Of a DNA stretch of 64,000 bases, positions 56,946 through 64,000 are shown one piece after another. A program made the translations under genes and the position numbers. The notes below the pieces were generated by a model. It had not been told where the DNA came from. It saw nothing but the letters and a program-made list of their open reading frames with translations, and made no database searches. Source of the stretch: Iris pallida (Eukaryota > Streptophyta > Magnoliopsida > Asparagales > Iridaceae); assembly GCA_029216955.1 (NCBI GenBank), contig JANAVB010007000.1, positions 2,618,281 through 2,682,280 on the forward strand, written 5' to 3'. Position 1 is the stretch's first letter. Every line of letters starts with the position of its first letter.

Positions 56946-58441
56946 TGTGCAAAATGATAATCAAGGCTATGGCAGTTCACTACACGCACTCGTTCTATGA
57001 ACGACTCAAGCAAGGTACTGGTGAGACTCCAAGCATGAAACACGAGGCCAAACATGAACACGGCTATATACAATAAAAATAACTCTACAGAATATAACAC
57101 GAAAAGCATATGTCCATAAACAATCAAAACTAGGAAATAAAATATAATGCATCTAAATAAAACTGTAGAGGAAGGTAAGGTATACTTGCCTGGAGGTTGC
57201 ACGCAGATTCCACAAAATATAGTCAACTAGTGAGCCAAATAAGTCCACATATCACAACTATCTCCGAAAGCTGAAACAAACATTGCCAACATTCTCAGAA
57301 TAATCAAATTAGCTATGATTGACTGTCCTTAAGTTCAATTCTGGACACAGGAGTAAAACGGTAATTTCGGACAAAAATGATATCTGCCGTTGGACCCATT
57401 TTGCACCGAAAAGCGTGCCAAAGTCAATGGTCTCTAAAGTCGTCAAACTGCATGTCTATAGATCCGGTTTTCCGATAAGAACCCAATCGTATGTCCAAAA
57501 TTGGATTCCGACGGCCCGTGCACAAAATCATCCGTTGAGTCAGACCGTAGGGCCCACAAAACGGCGATCCGATCAACTGTCTCAGAATCGAACCAAACTT
57601 GGCATACAGGACCAGAAAAATGATACAGTCCTGTTGGCGCAAGTTTTGTCTCGATTTGACGAACGTGCACAAAGTAATTGAGAAATTTGCACAGAGGTCG
57701 ATACGATGAATTTCGACGGATACGCATCAAATTCGTCGCGCACACGCGACCAATTTGAATTCCGTCAAAGCCCACACATCCACGAAGCCGTTACGCACCT
57801 TTCGATGCTTTCTGTTCGCGACCACGTCGTCCGGTTTGGCGGGACGCACGTCGTATCGAGGGTTTTCGTGATTTTGAAAACAGATTTTCGGCAAACTTCG
57901 GGATTCGATTTCTCGACACGTAGTCGATGATTTCTAAATCCACAAAAAGGGTTGTGAAGCCCTATATGTTGTCTAAAAGTGTCTTTAAGTACAACTTCAA
58001 AACTGTTACAAGATCGATCGGAATCAGTCTTCGAACATGGGTGTTTGGACTGCGAAGATGTTCAATTTTGAACAAGTTTTTCACCAACTTTGGGCTCGAC
58101 TTACGACGCATATAATATGATCTATATTATTCTATTTGAAGGGAATTGGAGAGGGTTACGTTGTCGACATACCAGAGAAAATTTCTTGGGGAACGATCAA
58201 GCGAGGATGCAGAAATCTCCTTGTGAAAATCGGCCTCGCAGCCTGTTAATGCTGCTGCTGCTATTGCAGGTTGATGTGCGGCTGTCCCAGGCCGGTGCTC
58301 CGACGGTCATGCAGTAAGCGAGAAAGTGCGCCGGCGTCGGGGGAGGGTCGCCTAGGGCTAGGAGGCTGTCGGCGTTGGGAGAGTTAGGGATTTTTGGGTT
58401 TTCGTTGTATCGAATCCCTCTCTTCCCCGCCGCTCTCTCTC

Positions 58442-58455
58442 TATATATACGAATA
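58442..58455 (-). promoter_or_regulatory. TATA-like box of the minus-strand gypsy LTR
   Basis: The minus strand reads CGTATATATAGAGAGAG, followed by a pyrimidine/GC-rich leader-like region. Direction fits transcription of the element. Confidence 0.4.
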
Positions 58456-58639
58456 TATATTAAGCACTGTAGTATACAGAGGACTTGGGTCGGGCCTGAG
58501 GTGGCTTGGAGGGGTTAGTTGGGATTTGTGGGCTGGCCGGACTGGCTTGGCCCGGGGTTGCATTGGGCTGGGTTGGGGTTTTATGGGCCTAGCTGGGATG
58601 GGCTATTCTATTTTCTTTGCTTTCCTTTTTCTTTTCTTA

Positions 58640-58995
58640 TTTCTATATACAATATGTATATATGTATATACACGCACGTACGTATATATATACACACACC
58701 TTTATATATATACATTTATATATACAAATACTTATACACGTATATAATATTTATATATATACACGTATTTACACACATATAATATTTATATACATATATG
58801 AATACATGCACACATATACAATATCTATTTATATACATATACATAAATATATATACACTTATATACATATATATATAATATATTTATATATAAATACACA
58901 TATACAATATCTATATATTCATACACCTGCACATATATATATTTACACATATACATATGTATATGTATTAATAAATTATAAATATAGTTACAAAT

Positions 58996-59073
<78 letters not shown>
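58640..59073. repeat. TA/CA/TG-rich microsatellite ending in pure (TA)n
   Basis: Mixed TATATACACA and TATATGTA repeats, then an uninterrupted TA run at about 58999-59073. The plus-strand 208-codon frame across it is an artefact. Confidence 0.95.
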
Positions 59074-59075
<2 letters not shown>

Positions 59076-59673
59076 TGGTGTTTATACATATTTATATATA
59101 TAACTATTCCACAAATTCTATACATGCAATACAATATTTTAAATATAATCAATAATAATAAAATAATATTATATAATAATAATCTCAATAGTATTGATAA
59201 TAAAATAATAATAATAACAATAACGAACTACAATATCCCATAATCAGCATTGCATCTACTTAAAAATGTCTACATGGAATCTTTGTATATACTGAACGCC
59301 TACATGCGCTTGGGCTCAGTTCGGATCCAGTCCGGGCAAAAATGGTATAACTGGTTTCTGCAAAGTCAATAAATCTAATAATAATTAATTAAAATATTTC
59401 TAATGGTCATGCTATAACTTGGTCTGGTTTTTCTAGTTAGGACACACCGATGGCTTGGCACTCCTCTACCATGGCTAAACACTAGTCAAAACATGCTACT
59501 GCACTACCCGTGCCATGATTCCTAGTTGTCTTGTATTCCAAATCTCAACCATGGCTAAAATCATCTACCGTAATAATTAACTAATTAATCATCTATAAAA
59601 TCCTAAAATCCCCATTTAAATCAAACAAATAATAGAAAAAATAATTCAAAAATTTTTGGGAAGGGAAGCTACA

Positions 59674-59756
59674 AATCTACCCACCTTAAAAATAATTTCG
59701 TCATCGAAATTCTAATTCATAATTATTCCTTAAAATTCAAAGTCTACTATTACCTT
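59674..59756 (-). other. Gypsy 3' internal end with polypurine tract
   Basis: On the minus strand ATTTCGATGACGAAATT is followed by TTTTAAGGTGGGTAGATT and then the LTR start. The next element (59757) inserted just upstream of this. Confidence 0.8.
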
Positions 59757-62700
59757 TGTCACGCCCTAGAACCAGAATACTGGAGAGCGGGGGAATGACT
59801 CAGCCAGCTACGTATTACGGGTAGATGAATACCGTATAATACGATCAATGCTGTCTAAAAGACAAGGGGGTGCATACTACATGAAAGTCTCGCTTTGGTC
59901 ACTTCACATCTATTGTCTCAATCATTCAAACAAGAAGCAATAACAGAGAACATTTAAGATAAAGCAATAAGGCGTCCCAAACGCTTAGTCAAAATGTTCT
60001 TGAGATCTGGCTTTACAAAACATAGCCAGATGATATAGCAACATATACACAATTGTTATCAGCTGCAGTCTGACTTAATTACAATTATGTAAAAGTAAGT
60101 GCAAGATTATCCGACTAACATGTCGGTGCCAAGCGGCAAAATGTAAAGTAATTAACAAAATGAACGGGGAAGTAAGGAACCCACTCGAGTCCTCCTGCGA
60201 TCATTCCTCTAGTATTGACCATCTTGGAGGTAGAGGTAAGCTGAGTCCTCGGGAACCGGCTCTAAATCTGGCCATACAAAACCAGAGAGGTTAGACCTCT
60301 AATAGCAAGTACCACAAGGAAGCACGATTTGAGGGGTTAAAACCAGTAAATAAGAGAATATAATAATAGATCTCTGCTTGCTACTGGGATTCACGTAACA
60401 TCACGATACTTCAAACAAACCTCCCAACCAAACAAGAACAGAAGTTGGCCCGTCATATCCTGATGCTCTGATCATCTCAGTTAGGTAACAGAGTAGGTAC
60501 AGTATACAAACAAATCAACTTAAACGGCCATCCAACTCCTACGGCTTACTACTGTGAGTCCCAAGTTATCCTGGAATTATACGATAAGGATTTCTCAGTT
60601 CTTACTATAGGCAAGCAAGGCTAGTCTATCCAATCAATCAATTGCGCCAATCATGAATTAGATGAGTTCCAGCGGGACGCCCGTCATCAATATACAATAT
60701 ACAATAATATAAGCATATACCGCTTCCTGCCCGTGTGGCAGATTTGTAGTATCTGTAGGAACCAGCCGGCCCGTCGGGCACTAATAGTCCCAAAGAGGGC
60801 TGCCATGTAAGAACTCGAAAATCCATACTCTCCATGCAATCATTATTTTATTTAACTTAGTAGCTTCTATGTTAAATGAAATTTCATGCCGTGGATCATG
60901 GTCATTCAGAATGAGTACTTCCGTACAAAGTACGATATGCCCAACTCTACAACGATACCCGTGCGGTTAGGTTGTAGGTCTTACATAGCGTAATGCAACA
61001 ATTAAAACTAACCACGAAATAATCATGCCTTGACCATAGAGTACACATGCTGCTTTCGTGAAATAAATAAATAAATTATAGCCTGTATGTATCCATATGC
61101 CAATATTCGGGATTGACCAATCGATTGTAATAGTTCATAGTTAATATGAACGTGTCTTATTCCATCTAATTCAATAAGACGACTAGCCAGTCTCTTAATT
61201 CCACCTAGGAACGCATGATCAATTATTAATCAAGATAATAATCAATTTTAATTAATACCAAATTCGAGAAATAAAAATTGGAAAATAAATAATGATTGGG
61301 AAATAAATAATCTCATGCGATGTGGAAAATGATTGGAAAATAAATAATCTCATGCGCTGTGGGAAATGATTGGGAAATAAATAATCTCATGCGCTGTGGG
61401 AAATGATTGGGAAATAAATAATCTCATGCGCTGTGGAAAATGATTGGGAAATAAATAATATCATGCGCCTGAGGAAGAAAGATTCATGCGGCTGAGGGAA
61501 ATAAATCTCATGCGCTGTGGAAAATGATTGGAAAATAAATAATATCGTGCGCCTGAGGAAGAAAGATTCATGCGGTTGTGAAAATAAATCTCATACGCTG
61601 TGGAAAATGATTGGAAAAAAAGTAATCTCATGTGCCTGTGGGAAATGATCGGGAAATAAATAATCTCATGCGCCTGAGGAATGCGGCTGTGAGAAATAAA
61701 TATCATGCGCTGTGGAAAAGGTTGGGAAATAAGTAATCTCATGCGCCTGTGGGAAATAATCGAGAAATAAATAATCTCATGCGCTTGAGGAATACGGCTG
61801 TTGGAAATAAATCTCATGCGCTGTGGGAAATGATTGGGAAATAAGTAATCTCATGCGCCTGTGGGAAATGATCGGGAAATAAATAATCTCATACGCTGTG
61901 GGAAAGGTTGGGAAATAAACAATCTCATGCGCTGAGGAATGATTGGGAAATAAATATGCTCATGCGCCTGAGGAATGCGGCTGTGGGAAATAATTGGGAA
62001 ATAAATAATCTCATGCGCTGTAGGAAATGATTGGGAAATAAATAATCTCATGCGCCTGAGGAATGAAGATTCATCCGGCTGTGGGAAATAAATATCATGC
62101 GGCTGAGACTGTTCTTCTTCTCCAAATTTCTGAGAACAGAACCATGGAAGAGAACCATGGAAGCCATTGCTTCCAAGCTCCATAAATCTTTCATCCCAAG
62201 CCCAAATATGGACTTCCATAGGTCAAAATTGGGTAGAACGAAATTCTCTACAACATGGAACCATCAAAACTTGAAGATAACAAAGTTTACTAGATCAAAA
62301 CCTAAGAAATCCGAAAAATGTATCAAACTTAGATCTACAACAAATAAGCCATGGAAATTGGAAATACTAAGTACTAAAGAGACTTAGAATCAAATAAGGA
62401 AGATGATGGAACAATAATAATGGGGATCCATCATGAAGCAAGTTGGCACTTGCCTATCTCTTCTAGGTTGGTGGGAGAGTTGTGAGGAAGAAGAAGAGTA
62501 ATGAAGAGAGAGAAATGGTTTGGGGCTTTAAATAGGGTGGTGGTAGGTAGGGGTTTATTTCGGTTCATGATGAACCAACACAATTAAACCAATCTGAGCC
62601 GAACCCATAGCAAAGCTAAAGCAGAGTATAAAAGCAGAAAGTAAAGTGCAGAAATGAAATTGCAGGAAATTAATTAGCAGGAATTTAAAGGAATTTAAAT

Positions 62701-62786
62701 ACAGAACAATACGTGATAAATATTAAATGAATACATTCCAGCAGTACATGTATTTAGAATACGTATTCTGGGAACGGGAAGTGACA
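59757..62786 (-). mobile_element. 3' LTR (3.0 kb) of a second minus-strand gypsy element
   Basis: The minus strand starts TGTCACTTCCCGTTCCC (62786) and ends CTAGGGCGTGACA (59757). Its end (CCCCCGCTCTCCAGTATTCT) is nearly that of the LTR ending at 23635, so they are the same family. A TATTTAAAG near 62530 may be its TATA box. It contains the minisatellite at 61296-62105. Confidence 0.9.
61296..62105. repeat. About 37-bp minisatellite in the gypsy LTR
   Basis: The unit resembles AATCTCATGCGCTGTGG plus GAAATGATTGGGAAATAAAT. It occurs roughly 15-20 times with deletions and variants (GCGCCTGAGGAA, GCGGCTGTGG). The minus-strand frames over it (61461-61817, 61851-62219) are repeat artefacts. Confidence 0.93.
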
Positions 62787-63067
62787 TCTCTACCCTCCTT
62801 AGAAAAATTCCGTCCTCAGAATTTCAGATCCAAGCATGATAGAACGTCAAAGCTAAACTAATCTAAATACAAGTAAATTGAGTAAGCAATCATTCTACAA
62901 TGATAATAACAAGTAATGTATCTACATCTAACAATCTACAACATTAAGCAATTCTACTTATAAGGTGACAAGCATGAGGAGTTAAGACAATCAAGGTATA
63001 CAGAAGAAAATATACCTTGTGAGTCAAACAGGTGCGGATACCGTGATCGGATATCATCCTCACGTTC
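62787..63067 (-). other. Gypsy 3' untranslated internal region with polypurine tract
   Basis: The minus strand reads TAAGGAGGGTAGAGA just before the LTR, preceded by AATTCTGAGGACGGAATTT. Between this and the integrase stop, in-frame codons for EREDDIRSRYPHLFD (63024-63067) continue the protein after a TGA. Confidence 0.75.
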
Positions 63068-64000
63068 TCACGTTGACTCTCCTAAAGAGTGATGACCCCA
63101 AGCAACCCGGACAAGGTTAATTGTTCGGTTCTTGAGTATCTTCTCTCTTCGGTCCAAAATAGACACAGGCTGTTCCTCGTAAGACAGGTTGGTACCAACA
63201 ACCAGCTCAGAATGATCAAGGATATGGCTTGGGTCCGATACATACCTTCGCAACTGAGATACATGAAATACGTCATGCACCTCTCGTAATGAAGGTGGAA
63301 GGGATAAACGATAAGCAACATCGCCTATCCTATCAAGAATAACAAATGGGCCCACGTACCGCGGACTCAACTTCCCGCGAACTCCAAACCTAATGACCCC
63401 ACGGGTAGGTGAGATCCGCAAGAACACGTGGTCCCCAACAGAAAACTCTAGAGGCCTACGATGTTGGTCCGCCCAATGACGATGCCGATCCTGCGCAACT
63501 CGAAGTCGTTCTCTAACTCCCTTAACCACTTCAACGGTCTGGACAATTATTTCTGGGCCTAGCATCTTCCTCTCCCCGATATCGTCCCATGCTAGTGGCG
63601 ACCTACACTTCTTACCATATAGTGCTTCAAATGGCGCCATCTGGATACTGGCTTGATAACTGTTGTTATATGAGAACTCGACCAAGTGTAAGTGGCTCTC
63701 CCAAGATCCTCTAAAATCTAGGGTACAAGCTCGCAATATGTCTTCTAAAGTCTGAATTGCTCTTTCTGATTGCCCGTCCGTCTGTGGATGGTAAGCTGTG
63801 CTAAATCTTAATTTGGTATCCAAGCTATGATGTAAGCTCTTCCAAAAATGTGATGTAAAATGGGTATCTCTGTCTGACACAAAACTGACTGGGACCCCAT
63901 GCTGTCTGACTATCTGCTGCATATACAATTCTGCCAACTTCTTCGTAGATTGACCTACTCTAAAAGGAAGAAAATGTGCCACCTTCGTAAGCCGATCTAC
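63068..64000 (-). pseudogene. Gypsy integrase and chromodomain-like tail, runs off the right edge
   Basis: The frame is open from the window edge to TGA at 63068. It has the integrase core (VSDRDTHFTSHFWKSL with catalytic Asp, AYHPQTDGQSERAIQTLED with catalytic Glu), NSYQASIQMAPFEALYGKKC, the GPY/F module (RYVGPFVILDRIGDVAYRLS), FHVSQLRRYV and a chromodomain-type end (ILDRREKILKNRTINLVRVA). The stop falls where relatives have Trp, and the frame continues with EREDDIRSRYPHLF, so it is probably a TGG-to-TGA change truncating the chromodomain. RT lies beyond 64000. The chromodomain, which steers integration to heterochromatin, supports a Tekay-type chromovirus. Confidence 0.92.

Larger units (their letters stand above)
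56060..59673 (-). mobile_element. Long gypsy LTR (3.6 kb), minus orientation, inside the copia RT
   Basis: On the minus strand it starts TGTAGCTTCCCTTCCC (59673) and ends GGGTGCGGGTCGTGACA (56060). A polypurine tract and the ATTTCGATGACGAAATT motif precede it, so it is the 3' LTR of a minus-strand element. Its 57180-57350 part matches 8360-8530 inverted. The putative target duplication CTGTA (56055-56059) cannot be tested because the other side is outside the window. Confidence 0.85.

Noticed and set aside
58617..59243. 208-codon plus-strand frame
   Set aside because: It is the translation of a TA/CA microsatellite (IYIYIY).
61461..62219. Two minus-strand frames of about 120 codons
   Set aside because: They are translations of the 37-bp minisatellite, whose unit is often a multiple of three after deletions.

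Overview
The window is a gene-poor, transposon-saturated piece of a flowering-plant nuclear genome. I see no rRNA, tRNA or convincing single-copy host gene. The plant assignment rests on Ty3/gypsy chromovirus and Ty1/copia polyproteins, a FAR1-type Mutator-like (MULE) transposase, CACTA and hAT ends, tRNA-derived SINEs and a plant mobile domain (PMD). The species cannot be named from the sequence.

Layout. 1-2.4 kb: decayed minus-strand gypsy gag and an unrecognised leader ORF. 3.3-7.6 kb: a 4.3-kb non-autonomous CACTA element with TGA target duplications and gene-like fragments. 8.3-9.8 kb: the end of a long gypsy LTR and its leader. 10.2-13.7 kb: AT-rich spacer with TA microsatellites and a SINE. 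13,748-42,549: one MULE with a 9-bp target duplication (CTTTAAAAA) and terminal inverted repeats, inflated from about 6.7 kb to 28.8 kb by nested insertions. 42.6-52.1 kb: small DNA elements (hAT, MITEs, a CACTA remnant) and SINEs in AT-rich spacer. 52.1-56.1 kb: a copia element cut by a minus-strand gypsy element (56.1-59.8 kb), itself cut by another minus-strand gypsy element (59.8 kb to the window edge).

The MULE is the most interesting object. A transposase-OTU protease gene reads inward from the left end and a PMD-type gene reads inward from the right end, the convergent layout of maize MuDR. It carries 29 copies of a 25-bp hairpin (GGACTGCC, 9 nt, GGCAGTCC) in three arrays: one in the predicted first intron of each gene and one between the convergent 3' ends. 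Spacers alternate between about 12 and 22-24 bp, giving an 84-bp higher-order period, and each array has its own 9-nt core. I know of no described system of this kind.

History inside the MULE. A long-LTR gypsy element (Tekay/Del-like) inserted in the transposase-OTU frame (target duplication ATCAT). A rearrangement then joined its integrase region to a second copy of the transposase 3' part followed by a solo LTR, so the transposase 3' region and the LTR are each present twice. The second copy serves as an empty-site control for two later insertions in the first copy: a 477-bp copia solo LTR (CTACC) and a 4.1-kb gypsy-type solo LTR (CGGGG). A 7.3-kb non-coding LTR element (LARD; GGAGA) sits in the gypsy pol. 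No coding unit seen complete is intact; most damage looks like C-to-T or G-to-A decay.
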